NCBI RefSeq assembly: GCF_002420705.1
Contig: NZ_DIIM01000013.1
Span: forward strand, 234,589 to 270,356
DNA: 35,768 bases
Direction: 5' to 3'
DNA from: Sphingobacterium sp. UBA5670
GTDB taxonomy: Bacteria > Bacteroidota > Bacteroidia > Sphingobacteriales > Sphingobacteriaceae
Every line of letters begins with the position of its first letter. The stretch's first letter is position 1. The notes beneath the pieces are model-generated. The model saw only the letters and a program-made list of their open reading frames with translations, made no database searches and was not told where the DNA came from. A program made the translations under genes and the position numbers. Positions 9,301 to 16,574 of the stretch are shown in pieces.

Positions 9301-9392
9301 AATGAGTTGAAAAAGTTGTTTGCTAGGGCTAATTTACGGAAAAGACCGGCTAAAAAGTAGGATTATTATGACTATGTTAAGCATTTATAAAA

Positions 9393-9420
9393 AAAGCCGT
9401 ATATCTTTCAATACGGCTTT
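9393..9420 (-). terminator. Rho-independent terminator after the GH109-like gene
   Basis: A 10-bp stem (9393-9402 with 9411-9420) with an 8-nt loop lies 26 nt beyond the stop of the leftward GH109-like gene. The A-run before 9393 becomes the U-tract on the minus strand. It should separate that gene from the CNNM-type gene that follows. Confidence 0.8.
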
Positions 9421-9445
9421 TATAATAATAAGAATGTTTTTTCAA

Positions 9446-10792
9446 TTACATTCCACTGTCATCTAACATAAAAGTATTTTTCTTGGTTTTCCATTTTCCT
9501 TTTGTGAAATCAGGGAATTCCAACGTTTTATTTCCTTTTGCAATAGACTCGGTAGATAATGGGAATACAGCACTCATAGTTACTGAATCATAGACGTCAA
9601 TTGGTGTCTGTACCTTTTGTTTTACTGCTTGAATGAACGCATTGAATACAAACCAGTCCATGCCACCGTGGCCAGAACCGTTTGCTACCTCTTCGTATTT
9701 TTGCCAGATTGGGTGATCATATTTCTTTACCCATTCGTCTGCAGAATCCCAAGTGTGTGGTTTGGATTTACCCTCGATGTGAATACCTTTGGCAACATCC
9801 ATCCAAATACCATCTGTTCCTTGTACACGGAAACCGATAGAGTAAGGTCTCGGTAAGTGCGTATCATGGGTTAACAACATGGTTTCGCCATTTGCACATT
9901 GTAACATTGTTTGTGTGATATCACCATTTTTGTAATTGATCTTACCATTGGGATGCCCTGGGGAAACTTTATTTACATAGGCTGCCAATCCACGTGCCTT
10001 ACTTGAGTAAGAAGTGATATGTGTGAATCTGTTGCCCTTGTTGATATCTGCAAATTGCATGATTGGGCCTAAACCGTGCGTAGGATATAGGTCACCATCT
10101 TGGTCGATATTGAACTGTGTACGCCATTGTGCTTCAGAAATCGCTTTAGGACCATATTCAACGCCATGGCCATAATAGGCTTTTCCGTCATTGAATAATA
10201 CCTCGCGTAAATCGTGCTGATAACCGCCTTCCAGGTGCAACAATTCACCAAATAGTCCTTGTCTGTGCATATTCAATACCGCAAGTACATCACGACGGAA
10301 TGCGACATTTTCTAGGGTCATGTAAGGCTTTCCAGTTTCTTCGGATACTTTCACAATATCCCAGTGATCTTGTAACGTCAGACCTGCAATAACCTCGCAA
10401 CCTACGTATAGTCCAGCTTTCATTGCATCGATAGCTTGGTTTTTGTGGAATTGCCAAGGCGTTGCAATAATAACAGCATCTAATTTTTCATTGCTTAACA
10501 TCTTTTTGTAAGCATCAACACCACCAGTATACTCTTTTGGAAGTTTGGTGCCTTTTGCATTGAATTGTTTACGGCATTGTGCTAGCGATTCTTCTTGAGT
10601 GTCACAGACAGCGACAATTTCTAAATCATCTCTGTTGAGGGCAATTTGAACGTGATTACGTCCTCTAAGACCCACGCCGATAAAACCGATTTTTATTTTT
10701 CCATTTGTTTGGGCAAATAAGTCTGTACTTGAAAGGACACCGATTCCAGCTGTCGTGATGGCAGTCGATTTTATGAAATTTCTTCTATCCAT
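9446..10792 (-). CDS. Gfo/Idh/MocA-fold glycosidase/oxidoreductase, GH109-like (alpha-N-acetylgalactosaminidase type)
   Basis: A 448-residue protein with a twin-arginine-type leader (MDRRNFIKS, to about residue 28) and an N-terminal Rossmann domain (IKIGFIGVGLRG, 33-44) that binds NAD. Several stretches match GH109 enzymes, which hydrolyse terminal alpha-GalNAc by an NAD-dependent oxidation-elimination mechanism: ENVAFRRDVLAVLNMHRQGLFGE (161-183), YPTHGLGPI (236-244, with H239 at the expected catalytic position) and GHGGMD (374-379). The length fits characterised GH109 (about 440). Export suggests action on extracellular glycans. It is divergent from a NahK-like kinase with LacI-type operators between them, which supports an N-acetylhexosamine role. 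Not all GH109-like proteins have proven activity, so a generic Gfo/Idh/MocA oxidoreductase is the alternative. Confidence 0.82.
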   Translation of the reverse strand: MDRRNFIKSTAITTAGIGVLSSTDLFAQTNGKIKIGFIGVGLRGRNHVQIALNRDDLEIVAVCDTQEESLAQCRKQFNAKGTKLPKEYTGGVDAYKKMLSNEKLDAVIIATPWQFHKNQAIDAMKAGLYVGCEVIAGLTLQDHWDIVKVSEETGKPYMTLENVAFRRDVLAVLNMHRQGLFGELLHLEGGYQHDLREVLFNDGKAYYGHGVEYGPKAISEAQWRTQFNIDQDGDLYPTHGLGPIMQFADINKGNRFTHITSYSSKARGLAAYVNKVSPGHPNGKINYKNGDITQTMLQCANGETMLLTHDTHLPRPYSIGFRVQGTDGIWMDVAKGIHIEGKSKPHTWDSADEWVKKYDHPIWQKYEEVANGSGHGGMDWFVFNAFIQAVKQKVQTPIDVYDSVTMSAVFPLSTESIAKGNKTLEFPDFTKGKWKTKKNTFMLDDSGM

Positions 10793-10868
10793 TGTTTTGA
10801 GATATGAGGAGTTTGTATATTAGTTATTTACTTGTTTGAAAACAGTCCTTGAGACTGGCTACTATTAA

Positions 10869-10876
10869 CAAATATA
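10869..10876 (-). promoter_or_regulatory. Candidate Bacteroidota -7 element for the GH109-like gene
   Basis: On the minus strand this reads TATATTTG, matching TAnnTTTG, and would place the start of transcription about 65-70 nt before the start codon at 10792. No clear TTTG lies at the right distance; the -33 zone falls just short of the operator at 10903-10914. This is an inference from consensus only. Confidence 0.45.
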
Positions 10877-10902
10877 TTATTTCATTTGGGATAAATGAAA
10901 GT

Positions 10903-10914
10903 GCAAACGTTTGC
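10903..10914. promoter_or_regulatory. LacI/GalR-type operator, site 1
   Basis: Perfect 12-nt palindrome GCAAACGTTTGC in the divergent intergenic region. The core matches operators of LacI-family regulators such as PurR (GCAAACGTTTGC core). Its centre is 32 bp from that of site 2, about three helical turns, so two dimers would sit on the same DNA face. No LacI-family gene is encoded in this window. Confidence 0.8.
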
Positions 10915-10934
10915 TTAATTTTATTAAATTTCAT

Positions 10935-10946
10935 GCAAACGTTTGA
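10935..10946. promoter_or_regulatory. LacI/GalR-type operator, site 2
   Basis: GCAAACGTTTGA, differing from site 1 only in the last base, within a longer near-symmetric context (TGCAAACGTTTGA). It lies 77 nt before the NahK-like start codon and about 145 nt from the GH109-like start, so either divergent promoter could be controlled from here. Confidence 0.78.
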
Positions 10947-11022
10947 TTGAAATAAAAATTATCATTTATTAATTCAATTTGTGATATTGCAAGCACATTG
11001 ATGATTTAAAAAACATAGTTTA

Positions 11023-12129
11023 ATGTCTGATTTTAACCAATTAGTAGTAGAGAACGCAGCAAAACAATTTACATTAGAAGGAGATATCATTTCAGTGCAA
11101 CCATTTGGTTCTGGTCATATCAATGATACTTATCGTGTAGTTACTACCATAAATAGCGGTATATCGCATTTATTACAACGTATTAATCACCATGTTTTTC
11201 CTAACGTGGATGGATTGATGCATAACATCGAGATTGTCACCAGGCATCTTAGTAAGAAAGTTAAAGTTGCTGAAGGAAAGCGAATCAGCGATCATGTGTT
11301 GACAATTGTTCCTACTAAAGAAGGAAAATTATATATAAAGGATAGTCAGGGTAATTATTGGCGGATGTTTATCCTCATAGAGGATACCAAAAGCTATGAT
11401 ATTGTGGAGACCGAAGTGCAAGCCGCTGAAGGTGGTCGTGCTTTTGGTCTGTTTCAAAAGCAACTATCGGATTTAGATGCGTCATTGATCGTAGAAGTAC
11501 TTCCCAACTTTCATAATATAGAGTTTCGACTTGAAAATCTTCGTAAGGCAATTGCTAAAGATATCTGTCGCCGTGTCGAATCTATAAAGGATAAATTGGA
11601 TTTTATCTTTACTCGTGAAGATCGTATGAAAACCATACTTGCATTGGGAAATAAAGGTGATCTCCCTTTACGTATAACACATAATGATACAAAATTCAAT
11701 AATGTGCTCTTGGATCGTCACGATAAGATGCAATGTGTAATCGACTTAGATACAGTTATGCCCGGGTATGTGGCGTACGACTTTGGGGATGCTATCCGGA
11801 CGATTATTAACCCTGTTGCCGAAGATGAGAAGGATGTTTCAAAAATCATCTTAAATCTCGCTCTATATAAGGCATATGCGGAAGGTTATTTGGAAGAAGC
11901 TAATGACTTTTTGACAACTTTAGAAAAAGAAACATTAGTAGATGGCGCTTTCTTATTACCATATATGCAAGGTGTACGCTTCTTAACAGATTATTTAGAG
12001 GGTGATCATTATTATAAAACCAAATATGAAGACCATAATCTAGTACGTACAAATACACAGTTGAAATTGGTTGAAGAGATGGAGAAGAATGAAGCATTTA
12101 TGCGGAAGGTAGTTTTCGATTGTATTTAA
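11023..12129 (+). CDS. NahK-like N-acetylhexosamine 1-kinase (APH superfamily)
   Basis: Cytoplasmic kinase of 368 residues predicted to phosphorylate GalNAc/GlcNAc at the anomeric carbon using ATP. It resembles Bifidobacterium NahK (LnpB, about 359 residues) along its whole length: GSGHINDTY (29-37, nucleotide loop), LLQRINHHVFP (50-60), LRITHNDTKFNNVLLD (216-231, with catalytic HND at 220-222), VIDLDTVMPG (239-248, metal-binding DLD), and a C-terminal block with YLEGD, KYEDHNLVRT and QLKLVEEME. It is divergent from the GH109-like glycosidase across two LacI-type operators, and a strong terminator follows at 12156-12183. Such proteins are often annotated vaguely as aminoglycoside phosphotransferases or mucin desulfatases; sugar kinase is the better reading. 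The natural sugar (GalNAc or GlcNAc) is not decided by sequence. Confidence 0.85.
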   Translation: MSDFNQLVVENAAKQFTLEGDIISVQPFGSGHINDTYRVVTTINSGISHLLQRINHHVFPNVDGLMHNIEIVTRHLSKKVKVAEGKRISDHVLTIVPTKEGKLYIKDSQGNYWRMFILIEDTKSYDIVETEVQAAEGGRAFGLFQKQLSDLDASLIVEVLPNFHNIEFRLENLRKAIAKDICRRVESIKDKLDFIFTREDRMKTILALGNKGDLPLRITHNDTKFNNVLLDRHDKMQCVIDLDTVMPGYVAYDFGDAIRTIINPVAEDEKDVSKIILNLALYKAYAEGYLEEANDFLTTLEKETLVDGAFLLPYMQGVRFLTDYLEGDHYYKTKYEDHNLVRTNTQLKLVEEMEKNEAFMRKVVFDCI

Positions 12130-12155
12130 CAATTTTATACCTTTAATCCTATTGA

Positions 12156-12190
12156 GAAGCTTCCATCAAGTAGATGAAGCTTCTTTTTTT
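12156..12190 (+). terminator. Rho-independent terminator after the NahK-like gene
   Basis: Arms GAAGCTTC at 12156-12163 and 12176-12183, followed by a run of seven T. Each arm is also palindromic by itself. The hairpin lies 26 nt beyond the kinase stop and ends before the CBM9-like gene. Confidence 0.82.
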
Positions 12191-12210
12191 CTGTACAAAA
12201 ATATATTTGA

Positions 12211-12855
12211 ATGAAAAAACTAACCATTTTGCCTATCGCAGCGGAGCTGACCGATACACTCGATTATAATTCCCTATCAAAGCTCATGGGGAATCTCGAA
12301 TCACACTCGCTGGAGTTTAATAACTGGAGTGAATCTTTCCCGTATAAACCCGAGGTGCAATTTAAAATTGGCTATACCCAAGAGTGTCTTGTATTACAAT
12401 ATGATGTCGTTGAAGAACAACTGCGTGGTCAATATTCTGAAACCAATCAAAACGTGTGGGAAGATAGCTGTGTGGAGTTTTTTATTTCGTTTGATGGCTG
12501 TAAACATTATTACAATCTTGAGTTTAATTTAATCGGAACAGGTTTGATTGGCTATGGTCCGGCCGAGAAGTCCTCTAGAAATCGATTGGATATTGCTGAG
12601 ATAGAAAAGGTTCGTACTTTCTCTTTAATAGCACGTCATGGTGGCGATAAACGATGGAGTATGATTGAGGTCATTCCGCTTTCGGTATTTAAATTTGACG
12701 ATCTTGCCGATCTGAAAGGGAGACTAATCCATGGTAATTTTTACAAATGTGGTGATCTTCTTAAACAACCGCATTTTATATCATGGAATAAAATAGAAAA
12801 TCCAACTCCTAATTTTCATCTCCCCCAATTTTTTGGAGAAATGGTCTTTGGTTAG
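12211..12855 (+). CDS. CBM9-like carbohydrate-binding domain protein
   Basis: A 214-residue protein without an evident signal peptide that resembles stand-alone CBM9-like domains found in many Bacteroidota. Features include an N-terminal FNNWSESFPYKPEVQFKIG strand region, NQNVWEDSCVEFFISF (about 78-93), the YYNLEFNLIG segment (about 99-108) and a W-rich mid region (RWSMIEVIPL). CBM9 modules bind reducing ends of sugars when part of xylanases; the function of free intracellular versions is not established. It starts 28 nt after the terminator of the NahK-like gene, so it is probably transcribed from its own promoter or by read-through. The end faces the DUF2853 gene, only 25 bp away, with no visible terminator between. 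Confidence 0.7.
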   Translation: MKKLTILPIAAELTDTLDYNSLSKLMGNLESHSLEFNNWSESFPYKPEVQFKIGYTQECLVLQYDVVEEQLRGQYSETNQNVWEDSCVEFFISFDGCKHYYNLEFNLIGTGLIGYGPAEKSSRNRLDIAEIEKVRTFSLIARHGGDKRWSMIEVIPLSVFKFDDLADLKGRLIHGNFYKCGDLLKQPHFISWNKIENPTPNFHLPQFFGEMVFG

Positions 12856-12879
12856 GAGTTGGATTAAAACAGTTGATGC

Positions 12880-13218
12880 TTATTGATAAACAGATTCTTT
12901 TTTGAATTTTTTTGCCAATAGTGCATAGACTAATACACGGTATTTATTTTTATTGGATTTACCAATAGCAGTAATAACCTCCTCCAATGCTTTGTCTAAA
13001 TCGGGGCCATCTTTTAGTCCCAGTTTTTTGATCAGAAAATTTTGTTTGACGCGATTAAGTTCTTCGGGATCTGAAGCAGCGATCGTCTCAGAGTCTGCAT
13101 TGTAAATGGAAGGTCCTATTCCTTTTGTTACTTTTGCAATAAATGCTTCATCTAATGATAAGCCTAGCTTTTTTGATTCTGCAACATATGCAGCAATTTT
13201 TTCATCTAATTTGCTCAT
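12880..13218 (-). CDS. DUF2853 family protein
   Basis: Small soluble, helical protein of 112 residues matching the DUF2853 pattern: a charged N-terminal helix (KLDEKIAAYVAESKKLGL), a central NADSETIAASDPEELNRVKQNFL block and a C-terminal KNKYRVLVYALLAKKF helix. It is full length for the family. No function is known for DUF2853. Its promoter lies in the 227-bp region shared with rpmE2 (candidate TAATTTTG on the minus strand at 13275-13282). It is convergent with the CBM9-like gene. Confidence 0.8.
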   Translation of the reverse strand: MSKLDEKIAAYVAESKKLGLSLDEAFIAKVTKGIGPSIYNADSETIAASDPEELNRVKQNFLIKKLGLKDGPDLDKALEEVITAIGKSNKNKYRVLVYALLAKKFKKESVYQ

Positions 13219-13274
13219 AATGTATGTAAGTGATTTAATTGTAGTAAGTTAAGTTAGGTAAAAAAGTCGATAAA

Positions 13275-13282
13275 CAAAATTA
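13275..13282 (-). promoter_or_regulatory. Candidate -7 element for the DUF2853 gene
   Basis: CAAAATTA on the plus strand reads TAATTTTG on the minus strand, matching TAnnTTTG about 57 nt before the start codon at 13218. No clear -33 partner was found, so it is tentative. Confidence 0.4.
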
Positions 13283-13378
13283 TTCTTTGTGTAAGGATAA
13301 AGATTGTTACATTTGTGAGCTTGATAAGTGCCGTTAACTAAAATGTGGAAAAATTCAACTAATTATTCTTCGTAATTG

Positions 13379-13409
13379 TTGTAAGTTACATTTTTATAAG
13401 TTATCTTTG
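13379..13409 (+). promoter_or_regulatory. Bacteroidota sigma-ABfr-type promoter for rpmE2
   Basis: TTG at 13379-13381, a 20-nt spacer, and TATCTTTG at 13402-13409 match the Bacteroidota TTG/TTTG plus TAnnTTTG pattern. It lies 36 nt before the rpmE2 start, giving a leader of about 30 nt. A second box, TACATTTG at 13308-13315 with a TTG 18 nt upstream, could be an additional upstream promoter. Confidence 0.65.
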
Positions 13410-13445
13410 CACCTCAATAATTGAATATACGTAATCATAATAATA

Positions 13446-13694
13446 ATGAAAAAAGATTTGCATCCTTCAAATTACAGATTAGTTGTATTTAAAGATATGT
13501 CAAATGACTATGCTTTTATTACAAAATCTTGTGTTGATACTAAAGAAACTATTACATGGGAAGACGGTAATGAATATCCAGTTGTAAAATTGGAGATTTC
13601 TCATACATCACACCCTTTTTATACAGGTAAAATGAAATTGGTTGATACTGCTGGTCGTATCGACAAATTCCGTAGCCGTTACAACAAAAAATAA
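13446..13694 (+). CDS. rpmE2: 50S ribosomal protein L31 type B
   Basis: Large-subunit ribosomal protein of 82 residues. It begins MKKDLHPSNYRLVVFKDMS and includes SHPFYTGK (about 57-64) and a basic DKFRSRYNKK tail. It has the type B (zinc-independent) pattern: the CxxC zinc ligands of type A L31 are absent, and only one Cys is present (SCVDTKET). Type B L31 is the usual form in many Bacteroidota. It has a good promoter upstream and its own terminator (13726-13760), so it is probably monocistronic, although the next gene begins just past that terminator. Confidence 0.95.
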   Translation: MKKDLHPSNYRLVVFKDMSNDYAFITKSCVDTKETITWEDGNEYPVVKLEISHTSHPFYTGKMKLVDTAGRIDKFRSRYNKK

Positions 13695-13725
13695 TTGTAG
13701 CAGATCTGTATATTACAATATTAAG

Positions 13726-13760
13726 AACTCGATAAATAGGATTTGTCGGGTTTTTTTTGT
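13726..13760 (+). terminator. Rho-independent terminator after rpmE2
   Basis: Arms at 13726-13735 and 13743-13752 form a 10-bp stem with two G-T pairs, followed by eight or nine T. It ends 13 nt before the GTG start of the GlmU-like gene, so it may act as a partial attenuator for the downstream operon. Confidence 0.72.
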
Positions 13761-13772
13761 TATTTTTAATTT

Positions 13773-14939
13773 GTGAAAATCTTCTTTACAGATTGCTTTG
13801 ATACGATCCAATTGTTGGATACGCTTGGCTCCCCATTTATTTCCTTTGATAAAAAGAGTCTTTATCCCTTTACTTTCTTGAAATCCTGTTTAGATCTTCG
13901 GGTAGGTGTGCTGACTTTACGCGAAAAATGGCAAAAAATAGTGTCGGGACATGATGTTCAATATCTCTTGGCGAGTGAGAATGAAGAAGGGGCTGTTTGG
14001 GTGTCAGCGAATGTTGTCCCCTCTGCTGGATTATTAGCAGCTATTCGGCGATTGAATCGGGGAGATGTCTTGGTACACGAAGGGTATGTTTTAGCCTGTC
14101 GCTATACGCATTCGGGTCATTATTGTGCACGGGAGATCGGGGAGAAAGTACATATATTAAAAGGTGTTGAAGACCTGTTTTTGTTGACTGGGGCAGAAAT
14201 AGAAAATGATTTTAAGTTGTTGGTTCAAGATGCTCGAGTTCCAACGGTCTCTGCTACGAATCAATTACTAGGTAATCGCTTTTATATCGCGGATAAGGTT
14301 AGTATGGAATGTGTAACACTTAATTCCCTAACGGGGCCAATATATATCGATGAAGATGTTACAATCATGGAGGGGGCACATTTGCGTGGTCCTTTGTACC
14401 TCGGCAAAGGAGCGGTTGTGAAAATGGGGGCGACCATTTATGGAAATGTTTCTGTTGGAGAACAGAGTGTTGTCGGTGGGGAGATCGGAAATTCGGTCAT
14501 TGGCGACTTCTCTGCGAAAGGACACCACGGTTATCTAGGTTGCTCGGTGATAGGGGATTGGTGCAATTTGGGGGCCGGTACCTCTAATTCCAATCTAAAG
14601 AATAACTTAAAGACGGTTTCTATTTACGATTATGCTTTGAACGGGGACCGGGACACTGGGTTATTAAAATGCGGATCGTTTATTGGAGATTATACACGCC
14701 TTGGCATCAATTCGACTTTAAATACGGGAACAGTAATTGGGATTGGAAGCATGCTGGCAGATACAAGTTTTTATGCTAAATTTGTACCGTCATTTGCTTG
14801 GGTGTTTGATGGGAATACACAGACTTATGCGTTTGATAAATTTATGGCATATGTGGAGGCTCTATATACTTCTAAGGGAAAGGTGCTCTCAGAGCAGATT
14901 AAAGATAAATTGAATCAACTTAACAAAAAATATAATTAA
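13773..14939 (+). CDS. GlmU-like putative sugar nucleotidyltransferase with left-handed beta-helix domain
   Basis: A 388-residue two-domain protein. The N-terminal part (about 1-180) resembles the divergent sugar nucleotidyl transferase-like domain found in Bacteroidota and lacks the canonical GxGTRM pyrophosphorylase signature. The C-terminal part (about 185-350) is a hexapeptide-repeat left-handed beta helix (GPIYIDEDVTIMEGAHLRGP onwards) with a GlmU-like CNLGAGTSNSNLKNN segment (about 267-281). Full GlmU makes UDP-GlcNAc; here acyl- or nucleotidyl-transfer to a sugar phosphate is plausible but unproven. It begins with GTG (13773), as no in-frame ATG gives the conserved N-terminus. It heads a tight operon with tpiA, prmA and mpl (gaps of 11, 9 and 7 bp). 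Confidence 0.75.
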   Translation: MKIFFTDCFDTIQLLDTLGSPFISFDKKSLYPFTFLKSCLDLRVGVLTLREKWQKIVSGHDVQYLLASENEEGAVWVSANVVPSAGLLAAIRRLNRGDVLVHEGYVLACRYTHSGHYCAREIGEKVHILKGVEDLFLLTGAEIENDFKLLVQDARVPTVSATNQLLGNRFYIADKVSMECVTLNSLTGPIYIDEDVTIMEGAHLRGPLYLGKGAVVKMGATIYGNVSVGEQSVVGGEIGNSVIGDFSAKGHHGYLGCSVIGDWCNLGAGTSNSNLKNNLKTVSIYDYALNGDRDTGLLKCGSFIGDYTRLGINSTLNTGTVIGIGSMLADTSFYAKFVPSFAWVFDGNTQTYAFDKFMAYVEALYTSKGKVLSEQIKDKLNQLNKKYN

Positions 14940-14950
14940 ATCGTAAAATC

Positions 14951-15718
14951 ATGCGTAAAAAAATCGTAGCTGGTAATTGGAAAATGAATTTGGATTATCA
15001 ATCAGGATTAAGTTTATTTTCTGAAATTATCAATATGGCCAAAGATGAAGTGATTGGAAATCAAGAATTGGTTGTTTGTAGCCCATTTATTCATTTGTCA
15101 AGTCTTGGACAACTGTCTAAAAATGTCGCAAATGTAAATATCGGTGCACAGAATATTCATCAAGCCGAGTCTGGAGCCTATACAGGTGAGATTTCAGCGT
15201 CACAAGTAAAATCAGTTGGTGCTTCACATGTTATTTTAGGTCACTCAGAAAGACGTGCTTATTTTGGTGAAACAGATGCATTATTGGCAGCTAAAGTAGA
15301 TATAGCTTTGAAACATGGCTTAACTCCTATATTCTGTATTGGAGAAACAAGAGAAGAACGTGAATCAGGTGCTTTCTTTGATGTTATTAAAACACAATTG
15401 ACTGAAGGGCTGTTCCATTTATCAAAAGAAGCGTTTGCTTCAGTTGTATTGGCTTATGAGCCGGTATGGGCAATTGGGACAGGATTGACAGCTAGTCCAG
15501 AGCAAGCACAAGAGGTTCATCAATTTATCCGCGAGGTTGTTGCTGATCAATATGGTCAAGAGATTGCAGCGAATACAAGTATTCTATATGGAGGATCTTG
15601 TAATCCTGGTAATGCGAAGGATTTATTTGCGCAGGCAGATATTGATGGTGGTTTGATTGGAGGGGCATCTTTGAAATCGAGAGATTTTATTGATATCGCT
15701 AAAGTATTTAACGGCTAA
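14951..15718 (+). CDS. tpiA: Triosephosphate isomerase
   Basis: Glycolytic enzyme interconverting dihydroxyacetone phosphate and glyceraldehyde 3-phosphate. The 255-residue TIM barrel has all key residues: AGNWKMN with K11, GHSERR with H98 (electrophile), AYEPVWAIGTG with E170 (general base), and the phosphate-binding LYGGS and GGLIGGASL near the C-terminus. Length is normal. It lies inside the GlmU-like/tpiA/prmA/mpl operon, 11 bp after the first gene and 9 bp before prmA, an arrangement seen commonly in this phylum. Confidence 0.97.
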   Translation: MRKKIVAGNWKMNLDYQSGLSLFSEIINMAKDEVIGNQELVVCSPFIHLSSLGQLSKNVANVNIGAQNIHQAESGAYTGEISASQVKSVGASHVILGHSERRAYFGETDALLAAKVDIALKHGLTPIFCIGETREERESGAFFDVIKTQLTEGLFHLSKEAFASVVLAYEPVWAIGTGLTASPEQAQEVHQFIREVVADQYGQEIAANTSILYGGSCNPGNAKDLFAQADIDGGLIGGASLKSRDFIDIAKVFNG

Positions 15719-15727
15719 TTTTTAGAA

Positions 15728-16567
15728 ATGAAATACGTAGAGGTTATCTTTCAAATGCGATCAGGCGAAGAATGGCAAAAGGATTTGTTGATATCTGATT
15801 TGGCTGATATTGGCTTTGATACCTTTGAAGATACCGAATCTGGATTTGCAGCCTATATTCCGGCTGCAAATCTTGACTTGCAGGCATTAGAGACGTTGAT
15901 GCTGCAGCCTTATGACGGCCTCGAGGTCGATTATGAGGTAAAGGAAATAGAAAATCAGAATTGGAATAAACTCTGGGAAAGTAACTTCAACCCAATAGAG
16001 GTGGGAGGACAATGCTATGTACGTGCAACTTTTCATGAGGCAAGACCAGAATTTCCATACGAAATCATTATAGACCCGAAGATGTCTTTTGGCACCGGTC
16101 ATCACCAAACGACTTCGATGATGCTCCAGTATATTTTGGAGAATGATTTTAATGGAAAGCAAGTTTTGGACATGGGCTGCGGTACAGGAATCCTGGCAAT
16201 TCTGGCATCAAAAAAAGGAGCTGATTCCGTATTAGCTGTGGATTATGATGAAATATGTGTGGAAAGTGTGATTGAAAATAAGGTACTTAATCACGAGGAG
16301 CATATCAAAGCGCTCTGTGGCTCTTATGAAGTGTTGGAAGGTCGTGTCTTTGACGTGATTTTGGCGAATATTAATCGCAACATACTTTTAGAGCAATTGC
16401 CACAATATGCATTGAGTATGCGAACAGGAGGAGAGTTATACTTAAGTGGTTTCTATGAACAGGAGGATTTGGCGATTTTAAGCGATTCTGCAGTATCATC
16501 GGGCTTTGAGTTTATCTCCAATAAAGTTTTAAACAATTGGTGTGCAGCCAAATTTGTGAAGCGATAA
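15728..16567 (+). CDS. prmA: Ribosomal protein L11 methyltransferase
   Basis: SAM-dependent enzyme that trimethylates lysines and the N-terminus of ribosomal protein L11. The N-terminal substrate-recognition domain (about 1-90) precedes a Rossmann methyltransferase core: DPKMSFGTGHH (116-126) typical of PrmA, the SAM-binding DMGCGTG (148-154), the acidic VDYDE motif (171-175) and NINRN (214-218). At 279 residues it is slightly shorter than the E. coli enzyme but complete. It is tightly packed between tpiA and mpl. Confidence 0.93.
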   Translation: MKYVEVIFQMRSGEEWQKDLLISDLADIGFDTFEDTESGFAAYIPAANLDLQALETLMLQPYDGLEVDYEVKEIENQNWNKLWESNFNPIEVGGQCYVRATFHEARPEFPYEIIIDPKMSFGTGHHQTTSMMLQYILENDFNGKQVLDMGCGTGILAILASKKGADSVLAVDYDEICVESVIENKVLNHEEHIKALCGSYEVLEGRVFDVILANINRNILLEQLPQYALSMRTGGELYLSGFYEQEDLAILSDSAVSSGFEFISNKVLNNWCAAKFVKR

Positions 16568-16574
16568 TTTAGCT

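Noticed and set aside
9446..12855. Full polysaccharide utilisation locus around the GH109-like gene
   Set aside because: No SusC/SusD, no sigma/anti-sigma pair and no hybrid two-component regulator lie nearby, so it is described as a small divergent pair only.
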